Source: an uncultured Ruminiclostridium sp. (GTDB lineage: Bacteria; Bacillota; Clostridia; Oscillospirales; Ruminococcaceae). From it: a stretch of 64,000 bases of DNA. Each line of letters opens with the position of its first letter. Within the stretch, counting starts at the first letter, position 1. Below the pieces are notes generated by a model. The model was not told the DNA's origin. It ran no database searches and was given only the letters and a program-made list of their open reading frames with translations. Made by a program: the position numbers and the translations under genes. The stretch covers positions 119,247 to 183,246 of the forward strand of contig CANRFO010000002.1 in NCBI GenBank assembly GCA_947629925.1, in the 5' to 3' direction. Shown here in pieces: positions 28,639 to 39,180 of this stretch.

Positions 28639-29395
28639 AGTTACCGACACTCATGCTCATTATGATGACGAAGCCTTTGACGCAGACAGATATGAACTGC
28701 TTGACAGACTTCTTTCGGAAAGCGTGAATAAAATAGTTACGGTCGGCTGTGCCTTTGACCGCTGGGAAGCGGCTTTAGAGCTTGCAGAACGCTATGAAAA
28801 CGTATATGCCGCCTTAGGCGTACACCCTGAGGATATTTACGATATGCCCTCCGATTATCTTGAGCGTCTGAGAGAGCTTTCAAAGCACCCGAAAGTGGCA
28901 GCTGTCGGCGAGATAGGGCTTGACTATCACTATGACGAATACGACCGCGAAAAGCAGATAGAAGCCTTCCGCAGTCAGCTTATGCTTGCCGACGAGCTTT
29001 CGATGCCTGTGATAATCCACAGCCGTGACGCGACTTCGGATACGCTGGAGATATTAAGGGAGCTTCGCCCGAAAAAAGCGGTTATGCATTGTTTTTCGGG
29101 AAGTGTCGAAACGACCCGTCAGCTTCTTTCGCTTGGGCTTTACATCAGCTTTACGGGGCTTCTCACCTTTAAAAATGCAAAAAAAGCAGTTGAAGCCTGC
29201 GCTGAGGTGCCGCTCGACTGCCTTATGCTGGAGACCGACTGCCCCTACATGGCGCCCGTTCCCTTCAGAGGTGAGCGCTGCGACAGCTCAATGGTGCATA
29301 TGACCGCCGCTAAAGCCGCTGAGATAAAGGGATTGGATACCGACGAGCTTATTCGGATATGCAACGAAAATGCTGACAAATTTTTCGGAATTTGA
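28631..29395 (+). CDS. TatD-family metal-dependent hydrolase
   Basis: DTHAHYDDEAFD, GEIGLDYHY, VIIHSRDA, HCFSGS, ETDCPYMAP. Confidence 0.95.
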   Translation: MIKVTDTHAHYDDEAFDADRYELLDRLLSESVNKIVTVGCAFDRWEAALELAERYENVYAALGVHPEDIYDMPSDYLERLRELSKHPKVAAVGEIGLDYHYDEYDREKQIEAFRSQLMLADELSMPVIIHSRDATSDTLEILRELRPKKAVMHCFSGSVETTRQLLSLGLYISFTGLLTFKNAKKAVEACAEVPLDCLMLETDCPYMAPVPFRGERCDSSMVHMTAAKAAEIKGLDTDELIRICNENADKFFGI

Positions 29396-29502
29396 ATTTT
29401 TATCAATTTTTCACCTTGCTGCACTTGAAATATCCGTAAAAATGTGATATAGTATCCACAAATGAATATGTTGAATGAATAACAAGGAGATTATTTTTTA
29501 TT

Positions 29503-30399
29503 ATGGACGCTGACGGGCGAAAACGAAAACCTGCCTATTACCTTCTTTATCCTTTGATACTGCTTGAAAAGGGGCTTGGCGCCCTGCTCAAAAAAGCCCT
29601 CGGGGACAGCTTCAGGGGTCCCGCGGAGGACGAGATACTTTCCCTTGCGGACGCGGGGGCGGAAAGCGGCGAGATCGAAACCTCCTCTGCGGAGCTTATC
29701 AGCAACGTGTTCGAGTTCAACGACCTGAAAGCCTCGGACGTTATGACCCACCGCGTTAATATAACTGCCGTGTCTGAGGAGGAAAGCCTTGACGACATAG
29801 TTTACCTTGCCCTTGAGGAAGGCTTTTCCAGAATACCCGTCTACCGTGAAAGCATAGACGACATAGTCGGCATAATCATTGTAAAAGACCTTCTCTGTCT
29901 TATCGGAAGCGATGATACCGAAAAGTATACCGCCAAGGATTTTATAAGAGAAGTTGCATATATCCCCGAAAGCTGTTCCTGTGCAGACGCATTCAAACAG
30001 CTTACCGAAAGCAAATCGGGCATGGCTGTCGTGGTTGACGAATACGGCGGCACCGCAGGGCTGATAACGGTGGAAGACCTTATCGAATCGGTAATGGGAA
30101 ACATTCAGGACGAATACGACGACGAAGAAGCCAAAATAAAGGCAATAGGAAAAGAAAAATACGAGATAGACGGCGAATGTGATCCCGAAGAAGTCCTTGA
30201 GCTTTTCGGCTATGAGCTTCCTGAGGATCACGAATACGACACCATAGCGGGCTTTGTCACCGACCTGCTGGGATATATTCCCGAAGACGTATCAAAGCCT
30301 CCCCATGCGGATTATAAAGACATTCGCTTTGTGGTCATCGCAGTTGATGATAACTGTATAAGCAGGCTTATCGCCGTGCGGAATGAGCAGAATAGCTGA
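29503..30399 (+). CDS. CBS-domain protein, CorC/hemolysin C family
   Basis: VMTHRVNI...ALEEGFSRIPVYRESIDDIVGIIIVKDLL; GMAVVVDEYGGTAGLITVEDLIE; CorC_HlyC C-terminus. Confidence 0.92.
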   Translation: MDADGRKRKPAYYLLYPLILLEKGLGALLKKALGDSFRGPAEDEILSLADAGAESGEIETSSAELISNVFEFNDLKASDVMTHRVNITAVSEEESLDDIVYLALEEGFSRIPVYRESIDDIVGIIIVKDLLCLIGSDDTEKYTAKDFIREVAYIPESCSCADAFKQLTESKSGMAVVVDEYGGTAGLITVEDLIESVMGNIQDEYDDEEAKIKAIGKEKYEIDGECDPEEVLELFGYELPEDHEYDTIAGFVTDLLGYIPEDVSKPPHADYKDIRFVVIAVDDNCISRLIAVRNEQNS

Positions 30400-30405
30400 T
30401 TTTAC

Positions 30406-30434
30406 GGAGTTTTTCGTCAGAAGCGGAAAACTCC
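30406..30434 (+). terminator. Terminator after CBS-domain gene
   Basis: GGAGTTTTTCG-tcagaag-CGGAAAACTCC. Confidence 0.6.
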
Positions 30435-30474
30435 TTTGCTGTCTGCGTCAGGTGGAAGTGGCATATATTGGCGC

Positions 30475-30503
30475 TTGAAATCGCAGCGTGTTTGCTGTAT
30501 AAT
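30475..30503 (+). promoter_or_regulatory. Sigma-A-like promoter for lon
   Basis: TTGAAA-N17-TATAAT. Confidence 0.75.
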
Positions 30504-30594
30504 GTTTAATGACATTTACTTTGAACGAAACAAGTTTTATGACATAAAATAGAAAAGGCTTTCCTCGGGAAAGCGAGAAAGGAGAAAATACATA

Positions 30595-33009
30595 ATGGAC
30601 AAAGACAGAAAAGTAATGCCCGCCGTAGCTATGCGCGGACTTGTGATATTCCCCGGAATGATACTTCATTTTGAGGTGGGGAGGGATTATTCGATAAAAG
30701 CTATCCAGGCTGCGTCAAAGGGAGGGCATAAGGTATTCCTTGCCGCTCAGAAGGACGCCTCGGTGGTAGACCCCGAACCTTCCGACGTATATCAGGTGGG
30801 AGTAGTCGCCGAGGTAAGGCAGGTGCTGAAAACTCCCGACGGCACCACGCGCGTGCTGGTGGAAGGGCTTTACCGCGCCAGAACGTTGGATTTTCACCGC
30901 GAGGGCGAATACTACATATGCACTCCCGTGAAGCTTGACGACCGCAGGAACACCCTTCTGAACGAGGAGGAGACCACCGCTTTTCTCCGTTCGCTGAAAA
31001 GCATTTACGCCGAATATTGCAGCTATGCTCCCAAGGTATCTAAGGAGCTTTACGAAAATATCATGGGCGAAAACGATCTGCGCAAGCTGGCAGATATGAT
31101 AATTTTCAACACCTACATTCGCCCCGAGGACAGACAGGACCTTCTTGAGACCGTTTCCGAGAAAAAGCGCATGGAGCTTTTGCTCAGGATACTCAGCGAT
31201 GAAACGGAGATACTTCGCCTTGAGTCGGAGATAAACATGGAGGTATGCGAAAATCTTGATAAAAACCAGCGTGAATATTATCTTCGCGAGCAGATGAAGG
31301 TCATCTCCCGTCAGCTCGGGGACGAGGATTCGCCTGAGGACGCATACGAATATATCGACAAGATAACTCAAGTGGGCTTCCCCAAGGAAACGGAGGAAAA
31401 GCTGCTTAAAGAAGCGGAAAAGCTGCTTCATATGTCCCCTTCGTCACAGGATTACGGGCTTATAAGGACATATCTTGACACTGTGCTTGACCTGCCGTGG
31501 AACATAAAGACAGGCGGAAAGATAAGTATGGAAAAAGCTGCGAAGCAGCTTGACAAAGACCATTACGGGCTTAAGAAGGTGAAGGAGCGCATACTGGAAA
31601 CGATCGCCGTCCGCGCTCTTAATCCCGAAGTAAAGGGTCAGATACTTTGTCTTGTAGGACCTCCCGGCGTGGGCAAGACTTCGGTGGGACGCTCCATCGC
31701 CGACGCGATAGACCGTTCCTACGCCCGTATATCTCTCGGCGGCGTAGGAGACGAGGCTGAGATACGCGGCCACAGAAAGACTTATATCGGCGCCATGCCG
31801 GGAAGGATCGTGAAGGCTGTCCGTCAGGCAAAATCCATGAACCCTGTGATCGTTCTGGACGAGATAGATAAGCTTTGCGCCGATTATAAGGGCGACCCTG
31901 CTTCCGCGCTTCTTGAAGTACTTGACCCCGAACAAAACGTGGGCTTTGTAGACCATTATCTTGAGATCCCCCTTGACCTCAGCGACGTTATGTTCATCAC
32001 CACCGCCAACACCACCGATACCATACCCGAGCCTCTCCTTGACCGTATGGAGGTTATCGAGCTGCCCTCATATACCAGAGAAGAAAAATTCCATATCGCC
32101 AAGCTCCACCTTATCCCCAAGCAGCTTAAAAAGCACGGCGAAAAGCCTTCTCAGCTCAAGATCACCGACAGCGCGCTTTACGGCGTGATCGACGGCTACA
32201 CAAGGGAAGCGGGAGTGCGCAAGCTTGAACAGAGGATAGCTTCTCTCTGCCGCAAGGCGGCAAAGGAGCTTGTAGAGGGCAAAACAAGGGTGACTGTTAC
32301 CGACAGAAACCTTTCCGATTATCTGGGCGTTAAAAAGTATCTCCCCGAGACTCTTCCCGAACAGGATCAGGTCGGAGCGGTCACAGGGCTTGCTTGGACG
32401 TCGGCAGGCGGCGTTACTATGCCTCTTGAAGTCCTTGTCCTTGACGGGAGCGGAAAGCTGGAGCTTACAGGTTCGCTGGGCCAGGTCATGACTGAGTCGG
32501 GCAAAATAGCTGTCAGCCTTGTGCGCAGCCTTGCGGATAAATACCACATCGACCCTGAGTTCTATAAAAACAAAGACCTTCATATCCATGCGCCTGAAGG
32601 AGCCGTTCCCAAGGACGGTCCTTCCGCAGGCGTCACCATGACCACCGCCCTTGTCTCCGCCCTCACGGGAATAGCTGTAAAGCGCGAGGTCGCTATGACA
32701 GGCGAGATCACGCTTCACGGAAACGTCCTCCCCATCGGCGGGCTTCGCGAAAAATCCATGGCGGCTTATAAAGCGGGCGTGAAAAGCGTTATCATTCCTT
32801 ATGACAACAAGCCCGACCTTGAGGAAGTGGATGACGTGGTAAAGAAAAACGTCACCTTCCTGCCTGTCAAGAACATAGTCGACGTTCTCGACAACGCTCT
32901 CACAAAGCCGAATACCTTCAGCACCGACCGCTACGCCAAGCGCAGCGGAAAGGGCAGTATCCCCTCCGAAGGAAAGCGCGGCGGAAGAAAAAATATCGTT
33001 ATAAAGTAG
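30595..33009 (+). CDS. lon: ATP-dependent endopeptidase La
   Basis: [15 protein letters not shown] Walker [34 protein letters not shown] catalytic Ser. Confidence 0.97.
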   Translation: MDKDRKVMPAVAMRGLVIFPGMILHFEVGRDYSIKAIQAASKGGHKVFLAAQKDASVVDPEPSDVYQVGVVAEVRQVLKTPDGTTRVLVEGLYRARTLDFHREGEYYICTPVKLDDRRNTLLNEEETTAFLRSLKSIYAEYCSYAPKVSKELYENIMGENDLRKLADMIIFNTYIRPEDRQDLLETVSEKKRMELLLRILSDETEILRLESEINMEVCENLDKNQREYYLREQMKVISRQLGDEDSPEDAYEYIDKITQVGFPKETEEKLLKEAEKLLHMSPSSQDYGLIRTYLDTVLDLPWNIKTGGKISMEKAAKQLDKDHYGLKKVKERILETIAVRALNPEVKGQILCLVGPPGVGKTSVGRSIADAIDRSYARISLGGVGDEAEIRGHRKTYIGAMPGRIVKAVRQAKSMNPVIVLDEIDKLCADYKGDPASALLEVLDPEQNVGFVDHYLEIPLDLSDVMFITTANTTDTIPEPLLDRMEVIELPSYTREEKFHIAKLHLIPKQLKKHGEKPSQLKITDSALYGVIDGYTREAGVRKLEQRIASLCRKAAKELVEGKTRVTVTDRNLSDYLGVKKYLPETLPEQDQVGAVTGLAWTSAGGVTMPLEVLVLDGSGKLELTGSLGQVMTESGKIAVSLVRSLADKYHIDPEFYKNKDLHIHAPEGAVPKDGPSAGVTMTTALVSALTGIAVKREVAMTGEITLHGNVLPIGGLREKSMAAYKAGVKSVIIPYDNKPDLEEVDDVVKKNVTFLPVKNIVDVLDNALTKPNTFSTDRYAKRSGKGSIPSEGKRGGRKNIVIK

Positions 33010-33017
33010 GGACAGCT

Positions 33018-33605
33018 ATGAATTTCAGTCAGGCGCAGTTTGTTTCCTCCTACGGGAAGTACAGTCAGATACCTAAGTCCGACCGCACGGAGATAGCCTT
33101 TTCAGGCCGTTCCAACGTGGGAAAATCCTCTCTGATAAATAAGCTTTTCAACAGAAAAAGCCTTGCCAGAGTAAGCTCTGTCCCCGGCAAGACGGTGACC
33201 GTAAACTTTTATTCACTTGAGAATATATACATCGTTGATCTTCCCGGCTACGGCTACGCAAAAGTTGCAAAGACCGAAAAGCTCCGCTGGGCAGGGCTTA
33301 TCGAAGGCTACCTCAACGCCGACAGGGAACTGGGGCTTGTGTTTCAGCTTATCGACTTTCGCCACCCGCCCACCGCTGACGACTTAATGATGATAAATTT
33401 CCTGATAGACAGCGGCATACCCTTTGTCGTGATACTTACAAAGGCTGACAAGCTGAAAAAAACACAGCGTGAGGAGCGCCTCAGATTGCTTCAAAGCGAG
33501 CTTCCCTGCGCCGATCAGATAACTATCATCCCTTTTTCCTCGGAAACGGGAGAGGGCGTTGAAGAAATACGGGCGATAGTTGAAGAGATAGCTGCCGATC
33601 AGTAA
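33018..33605 (+). CDS. engB: Ribosome biogenesis GTP-binding protein YsxC/EngB
   Basis: FSGRSNVGKSSLINKL, DLPGYGYAKV, LTKADKL. Confidence 0.95.
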   Translation: MNFSQAQFVSSYGKYSQIPKSDRTEIAFSGRSNVGKSSLINKLFNRKSLARVSSVPGKTVTVNFYSLENIYIVDLPGYGYAKVAKTEKLRWAGLIEGYLNADRELGLVFQLIDFRHPPTADDLMMINFLIDSGIPFVVILTKADKLKKTQREERLRLLQSELPCADQITIIPFSSETGEGVEEIRAIVEEIAADQ

Positions 33606-33612
33606 AAATAAC

Positions 33613-33664
33613 AAGCCGCCTTGACGTCGGAAAACACTGTTTTCCATGTCGGGGCGGCTTTATC
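33613..33664. terminator. Long terminator hairpin after engB
   Basis: AAGCCGCC...GGAAAAC-act-GTTTTCC...GGCGGCTTTAT. Confidence 0.8.
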
Positions 33665-33675
33665 CATGCGTTTTA

Positions 33676-34719
33676 TTATTCGGATTTTTCCTTTACTTTT
33701 TCGTTTTCTCCGAAGCCTGATTTCCTGTTGATATATATGGACACCGCCATACCTGCGATTATCGCAAGATAGAAGGTGAGAAACCTCCATATCACAGTGG
33801 AAAGACTGACATAATCTCCGAAGATCCTGCCGTAGAAAAGAACGTAGCTTCCTTCAGCGGCTCCCAGCGCCCCCGGCAGCGGAACGAACGCCGAGATCAT
33901 GCTTACAAACGCCTGACAGGAAATGATAGTGAGAAAATCCCAGCCCTCCAGCCCGAAAGCAAGGTAAATAACATAGGAGATACCGAAAAACACAGTGAGC
34001 TGAAGCGCAGTATAAATGCACATTTTTATGAGAAGCACAGGACGTTTCTTGATGAACAGGAAATTTTCATAGTACATTTCCATTTCACTGTCCATATACT
34101 TTATTTTTTCGTCAACATCCTTGATAATGTGTATTTTTCCCAGAAGCCTTACCACGAAATGAGCGATCTTTGTAGTGGGCTTCCTGAAAAACGCCAGCAT
34201 AAGAAGTCCCATGATGACCGCTGTGTTCACGATGAAGCCGATTATTACCAGCGGGAGCATAAGACCGTTTGTTTCCGTGACATAGCTGAGGCGGAATATG
34301 AGTATCACTACCGAGTAAACGGTAAGCACAGCCTGATAAATGATGAATTTGCTCAGCAGTGCTGTCAGCGCCGAGCCGAGCGGCATACCGAACTTCACCA
34401 GATAGTACGCCTGAATGGGCTGCCCGCCTGAAGCGAAAGGCGTTATACAGTTGAAATACTGCCCTATCATTGAGGTGGAAAAGCTGTCCTTGAATTTATG
34501 GTCGGGCTTGACTTCCTTTGAAACAAGGTGCAGATTTACCGATTCAAGGAACCAGTATACCAGCATACACGCCACCGCCAGCACCAGATAAAGCGGCTTC
34601 GCACTGCATATGGCGTTCCATATCGTCTTGGGATCGTCTACAAAGAACAGAAACACGATCATTACCACGAAAGCGATCCCGCAGATTATAAGATTTAACC
34701 TTTTGGATTTATTGTTCAT
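33676..34719 (-). CDS. Lysylphosphatidylglycerol synthase TM-region/UPF0104-like flippase-type membrane protein
   Basis: About 8 hydrophobic segments; CITPFASGGQPIQAYYL; PLPGALGAAEGSYVLFY. Confidence 0.85.
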   Translation of the reverse strand: MNNKSKRLNLIICGIAFVVMIVFLFFVDDPKTIWNAICSAKPLYLVLAVACMLVYWFLESVNLHLVSKEVKPDHKFKDSFSTSMIGQYFNCITPFASGGQPIQAYYLVKFGMPLGSALTALLSKFIIYQAVLTVYSVVILIFRLSYVTETNGLMLPLVIIGFIVNTAVIMGLLMLAFFRKPTTKIAHFVVRLLGKIHIIKDVDEKIKYMDSEMEMYYENFLFIKKRPVLLIKMCIYTALQLTVFFGISYVIYLAFGLEGWDFLTIISCQAFVSMISAFVPLPGALGAAEGSYVLFYGRIFGDYVSLSTVIWRFLTFYLAIIAGMAVSIYINRKSGFGENEKVKEKSE

Positions 34720-34746
34720 AAAATTTCCCCGAAGCGCGAAAGCGCT

Positions 34747-35778
34747 TTATTTATTTTTGAGAACGGAGCAGTAGAAATCGTCCCACATCTGAAGGATATG
34801 CTCTTTCTTGTAAAATTCGTTTCCTTTTTTGGAATCGGCGGAGCATTTTTCATAGAACGCCTTGTCGCTTTTCAGCCCTGAAAGCAGCTTTACAAAGCCG
34901 TCCACGTCCTTTTCCGCCTGATAAAAGTCAAACAGAATGTTTTCATATATCGGCAGCTCTCTGAGTACTACAGGCATATTTACGCACATAGCCTCCAGCA
35001 CCGTCATAGGGAACAGCTCGTCATATGACGGCAGAAACATAACGTCAGCGGCGTTGTATACTGCGTTCATATCCTCACGCTCCACAATGCCGAGAAACTT
35101 CACATTATGGGGAGGAGCTTCCGTCACCTTTTTCAGCTCGTTGTACCCGTCGGAGATGTGACCGAAGCTGAAACCGCCCGCCCATACGAACTGAACGTCA
35201 GGCATAAGCTCAGCGCATTTGAGAAAGTCAAAAGCGCCCTTTCTCACCTGCAATTGCCCCGCGCAAAGCACCACGAACTTGTCCTTTAGAATGCCGAACC
35301 TTTCCCTCGCCTTTTCCTTTTCTTCGGCGTTCAGCGGGTGGAACTGCTCTGTTGAAACAAAATTGGGTATGTATGTGACCCGCTCTCTCTTGACGCCGTA
35401 ATTTTCCAGCGCGTCGATAAAATACGGGTTCACCACAACCAGATGTTCCATTATCTTGTAAAACTTGATTATGTAAGCGTAAAATATCTTTTTGGCAAGC
35501 TTCGGCAGCTTTATGCTTTTTTCCATAGTTTCGGGCAATGTATGCACATAGCAGACCGAAGTCCCCTTGCGGCACCGCCACGGCTTCAGCAGGAAATAGC
35601 TTGGGTTGAATGTATGATAATGAGTTATATCCGCCGCCATATGAGCGTTTTCGTAAATTTCAAACTTATCGCTCAGACCCTCTTTTACCAGCTTCACCTG
35701 TTCCATATAGGCGGAGCCTACGCCCTGTCCTTTAACGCTGGTAGCCTGAGACACCATGTTTATGGTTTTCTTTTCCAT
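34747..35778 (-). CDS. Glycosyltransferase family 4 (GT-B)
   Basis: YIPNFVSTEQFHPL, GQLQVRKGAFDFLKCAELMPDVQFVWAGG, PSYDELFPMTVLEAMCVNMPVV. Confidence 0.9.
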   Translation of the reverse strand: MEKKTINMVSQATSVKGQGVGSAYMEQVKLVKEGLSDKFEIYENAHMAADITHYHTFNPSYFLLKPWRCRKGTSVCYVHTLPETMEKSIKLPKLAKKIFYAYIIKFYKIMEHLVVVNPYFIDALENYGVKRERVTYIPNFVSTEQFHPLNAEEKEKARERFGILKDKFVVLCAGQLQVRKGAFDFLKCAELMPDVQFVWAGGFSFGHISDGYNELKKVTEAPPHNVKFLGIVEREDMNAVYNAADVMFLPSYDELFPMTVLEAMCVNMPVVLRELPIYENILFDFYQAEKDVDGFVKLLSGLKSDKAFYEKCSADSKKGNEFYKKEHILQMWDDFYCSVLKNK

Positions 35779-35839
35779 TCAATATCCTTCCTCCCAAGCC
35801 TAAAATACAGCAGGGAATTTTGATACAGCAGTAAATTAT

Positions 35840-35868
35840 ATTATACCCTTTTCTGAATAATTTGTCAA
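35840..35868 (-). promoter_or_regulatory. Consensus promoter for glycosyltransferase gene
   Basis: Minus strand TTGACA-N17-TATAAT. Confidence 0.8.
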
Positions 35869-35938
35869 TCTTGCAGAAGGCAGTTGCCGCCATATACAAA
35901 AATTTTTCACCCGAAAACCGCTTTTTGTAAAATTTTTC

Positions 35939-35967
35939 TTGCATTTTTGCACGTTATAGTGTATAAT
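35939..35967 (+). promoter_or_regulatory. Candidate promoter of the structured RNA region
   Basis: TTGCAT-N17-TATAAT; the -10 lies at the start of a 15-bp perfect inverted repeat. Confidence 0.45.
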
Positions 35968-35969
35968 AA

Positions 35970-36395
35970 AAACTGTGCTACAGTTTTTATTATATTTTTA
36001 TGTCCAACGCCTCGTCATTCTGATTCCATCAGAATGACAACCGGCTTTTGATGGACGATTATATCATATCCTGCGGATATGATATAATAAATAACGACCG
36101 ACAGAGCGGAGCGGAAAACCGCTCCACAAGAAATAATCAGCCTCGGACAGCTGGGTCAAATGCCGACGGCAACGGCAGTTGCCTTATTGATTTAAGCGCA
36201 GGCTATGCGCTTTGGTTTCTAATCCTTGAGGATAGGGTTAAAAATTTTCTTTGAGCGTCAGCTCTCAATATCAATAAGAGTGGTAAAAGTAATTATTTCT
36301 TGCTGTATAGACTCTGAAAGCGGTCACCCGCGTTATTTTGATATTGTATGTATGCTCAAGGGAAGCTTTTCCTTGAGCATTTTTGCTTGTTTTGG
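35970..36395 (+). ncRNA. Candidate multi-hairpin structured RNA / long 5' leader ending in an intrinsic terminator
   Basis: No credible ORF; consecutive inverted repeats centred at about 35978 (15 bp), 36026 (11 bp), 36073 (14 bp), 36116 (7 bp), 36175 (6 bp), 36203 (7 bp), 36258 (4 bp), then terminator 36352-36380. Confidence 0.4.
36352..36394 (+). terminator. Intrinsic terminator or attenuator just upstream of gene 36404
   Basis: ATGCTCAAGGGAA-gct-TTTCCTTGAGCAT followed by TTTTGCTTGTTTT. Confidence 0.8.
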
Positions 36396-36403
36396 AGGAC
36401 GTT

Positions 36404-37267
36404 ATGGCATTTATCGGTATGGTTATCGCAGGAATAGCAGTGATAATATTTATTGCTATCCTTATAATTATGCTTGTTTTGCTTGTTACCGCCATAACGC
36501 TGAAAATCGTGGGGAAAAATAAAAACAGCAAAAAAATGCGCACCGCAGGCAACGTCCTTCTTATAATCGGCATAGTCTTTGCAGTCCCCGTCGTATTGAT
36601 AACAGGTCTTCTGGCTTTCAACTCCATGTATGAGCAGATCACTCTCCCAGATGAAAGTCATAAATATATCCTTATCCAGAATATTACAAAAATGCGCGAG
36701 CTTGCTGAAGAAGGCACAGACAGCTCCGTTGAAGAGCTTGACCGCCTTTTGGAGAAAGAGCCTGATCTTGTGTATTATCTTGACGTGAATAAAAAAGGCG
36801 TCATTGATTTTGGTTTGGAGCAGGGAAATGCAAAGCTCGTTGAAACAGCTTTGGCTCACGGCGCAGAGTTTGACGACCCGCACAGATATGAACATATGGC
36901 ATATTTTCACAACAGTATGGAATATTTCATCGGTTCTTTAAGCGATCGGAAAATAACTCAGGACGATGTGAGAATAATAGAGCTTATGTTTGAGAACAAC
37001 GCTTCCACCGCATATGAGGACACACCGTATCAGGTCTATTCCAACCTTTTCGGAGAAGCGGTATGGGCTGTTCTTTATAACGACGGGGAAGTAACAGACA
37101 CGGAGCTTGAATTTATACAGGTCTTTATCGACAACGGTCTTGATTCTGATGAAAATTTGCTGCTGTATGACGAAAAGCCCTCTAACGTATCTTTTTCGGG
37201 AAAATATTATGATAATGTCAAACAGGACGAAAATTACAGCGCCCTTATGAAAATCATCGGAAAATGA
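36404..37267 (+). CDS. Membrane protein with C-terminal ankyrin-like region, unknown function
   Basis: Two strong TM segments; DFGLEQGNAKLVETALAHGAEFDDP ankyrin-like helix pair; SD TGGAGGA before ATG 36404. Confidence 0.65.
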   Translation: MAFIGMVIAGIAVIIFIAILIIMLVLLVTAITLKIVGKNKNSKKMRTAGNVLLIIGIVFAVPVVLITGLLAFNSMYEQITLPDESHKYILIQNITKMRELAEEGTDSSVEELDRLLEKEPDLVYYLDVNKKGVIDFGLEQGNAKLVETALAHGAEFDDPHRYEHMAYFHNSMEYFIGSLSDRKITQDDVRIIELMFENNASTAYEDTPYQVYSNLFGEAVWAVLYNDGEVTDTELEFIQVFIDNGLDSDENLLLYDEKPSNVSFSGKYYDNVKQDENYSALMKIIGK

Positions 37268-37283
37268 GTCGAAAGGTTAAAAT

Positions 37284-37712
37284 ATGAACCCGTGGTATTT
37301 TCTTTTTATTGAATTGTTTATTGCCGCTTTTATGATGTTGGGCATTCTTGTATGCATTATATTTTTAGTTATAGCCATAGCAAAAAATAAACCAAAATCA
37401 AAAATAATCGTTTCGCTTTGCATAAACATCGCAGTGATCAGCGGAATAAATTTATTCCAAGCCTCCCACAGCACATATTACGCTTACAACGACCGGGCGA
37501 TACTGGGGCAGGATATAAACGACATTCGTGAAAAATACGGAGAATTTGACGAGGGAACATTGAAACAAGGACAACAGGGCGAAGTAGGTTATTATATCTA
37601 CACCGACAACGGACCTATTATGCCCGACCATTTGAAACATTACTACCGCCTTAAATATGACGAAAACGGAATAGTTTACAAAGTGTATGAATCCTGTCAA
37701 AAGGGCGGGTAA
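37284..37712 (+). CDS. Hypothetical membrane protein
   Basis: 142 aa, two N-terminal TM segments then soluble tail; SD and 16-bp gap to upstream gene. Confidence 0.6.
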   Translation: MNPWYFLFIELFIAAFMMLGILVCIIFLVIAIAKNKPKSKIIVSLCINIAVISGINLFQASHSTYYAYNDRAILGQDINDIREKYGEFDEGTLKQGQQGEVGYYIYTDNGPIMPDHLKHYYRLKYDENGIVYKVYESCQKGG

Positions 37713-37743
37713 ACATTCAAAACTTTTATCGGAGAGATACGAT

Positions 37744-38346
37744 ATGACCAAGAAACGTTTGGACAGGGACAAAAAATGGTTTTTTCAACCGTTTCCGTAT
37801 TATCAGATGAGAATGGACACGGACGATTTTCACGGTCTTGTCAGTATTATAGAATTATTGGACGGAGAATACTTCTTTTGGGATATGCTTAAAGCCGGCA
37901 GAACTCCCGTATGCGGTAAAGGAATGCTTTGGCTTCAGCTTATTCCCGATAATCAGCATCGTGCGATAACCGCAAAGTTTCTCCCCAAATCCCGAACCGT
38001 TCAAGGCGTAGAGTATTCAAAGTCAGTTTCATTATGGTATGTGGATGTTATAGACGGCTGGGGATATGATGAGGATAAAGTTGCTTATTTTACTGATTTG
38101 TATTTAGACGTATATTTTGATATTGAGGGCGATGTTGTTATAGATGACCGTGATGAATTGGACACCGCCTATAAATCAGGAGAGATATCTGAAGCACAGT
38201 ACCGAATGGCAATTGCGGAAGGAAACGCTATTGTTGAGGATTTGTGTTCAGACACAGAAAAAACACAGCTTTGGTGTGAAAAAATTTTACAGCTTGCTAT
38301 GCAAAGAATTGAAAGAAACGATAGTGTATTCAAGAAGAATGTGTAA
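37744..38346 (+). CDS. DUF402-domain protein
   Basis: SLWYVDVIDGW...YFTDLYLDVYFDIEGDVVIDDRDELDTAYKSGEISEAQYRMAI resembles the DUF402 signature; start reset to ATG 37744. Confidence 0.75.
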   Translation: MTKKRLDRDKKWFFQPFPYYQMRMDTDDFHGLVSIIELLDGEYFFWDMLKAGRTPVCGKGMLWLQLIPDNQHRAITAKFLPKSRTVQGVEYSKSVSLWYVDVIDGWGYDEDKVAYFTDLYLDVYFDIEGDVVIDDRDELDTAYKSGEISEAQYRMAIAEGNAIVEDLCSDTEKTQLWCEKILQLAMQRIERNDSVFKKNV

Positions 38347-38399
38347 ATTTAATTGAGATAAATTCCAATTTATATAATCCCCGAAAGGAAAAATAAAAA

Positions 38400-39170
38400 A
38401 TGGAAAACAAACTGCGCCTTTACGGCTTCAACAACCTGACAAAATCCCTCAGCTTCAACATCTACGACGTATGCTACGCCAAGACCGAGCGTGAGCAAAG
38501 GGATTACATCGCCTATATCGACGAGCAGTACAACAGCGAGCGCCTTACCTCCATACTTATGACCTTGACCGAGATGATAGGCGCACAGGTGCTTAATATC
38601 TCCCGTCAGGATTATGAGCCGCAGGGCGCTTCAGTGACCTGCCTCATCTCCGAAAGCTCTAAAAAGAAAAAGGGAGAAAGCGGCGAAACGGTGATAGCTC
38701 ACCTTGACAAAAGCCATGTCACCGTTCACACCTATCCCGAATACCACCCTGAAAACGCCATAGCCACCTTCCGTGTTGACATAGATGTTGCCACCTGCGG
38801 AAAGATAACCCCTCTTTCCACTCTTGATTATCTTATCGGAAGCTTTGACAGCGACATCATAACTATGGATTACCGCATAAGGGGCTTTACCCGTGATATT
38901 TCGGGGAAAAAGCTGTTCACCGACCACAGCATAACCTCTATCCAGGACTACATCGACGACAACACCTTGAAAAAGTACGACGCCGTTGACGTGAACGTGT
39001 ACCAGTCCAATATTTTCCACACAAAAATGCTGATAAAGGAAATAGACCTGCAAAACTACCTGTTCAATCAGGACGTTTACGAACTCCCTCCCAAGACAAG
39101 ACTTGATATAACAAACAATCTCCGCCGTGAAATGATAGAAATTTTCAGCGGCAGCAATATCTACACCTGA
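38400..39170 (+). CDS. speD: S-adenosylmethionine decarboxylase proenzyme
   Basis: [45 protein letters not shown]; Ser in [11 protein letters not shown] is the expected pyruvoyl precursor. Confidence 0.93.
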   Translation: MENKLRLYGFNNLTKSLSFNIYDVCYAKTEREQRDYIAYIDEQYNSERLTSILMTLTEMIGAQVLNISRQDYEPQGASVTCLISESSKKKKGESGETVIAHLDKSHVTVHTYPEYHPENAIATFRVDIDVATCGKITPLSTLDYLIGSFDSDIITMDYRIRGFTRDISGKKLFTDHSITSIQDYIDDNTLKKYDAVDVNVYQSNIFHTKMLIKEIDLQNYLFNQDVYELPPKTRLDITNNLRREMIEIFSGSNIYT

Positions 39171-39180
39171 AGGAAAAATA

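Noticed and set aside
30715-31431. 238-aa minus-strand ORF opposite lon
   Set aside because: Antisense shadow; lon is unambiguous.
36048-36254. 68-aa ORF in the structured intergenic region
   Set aside because: Composition follows the hairpin repeats, no SD, no recognisable motif.
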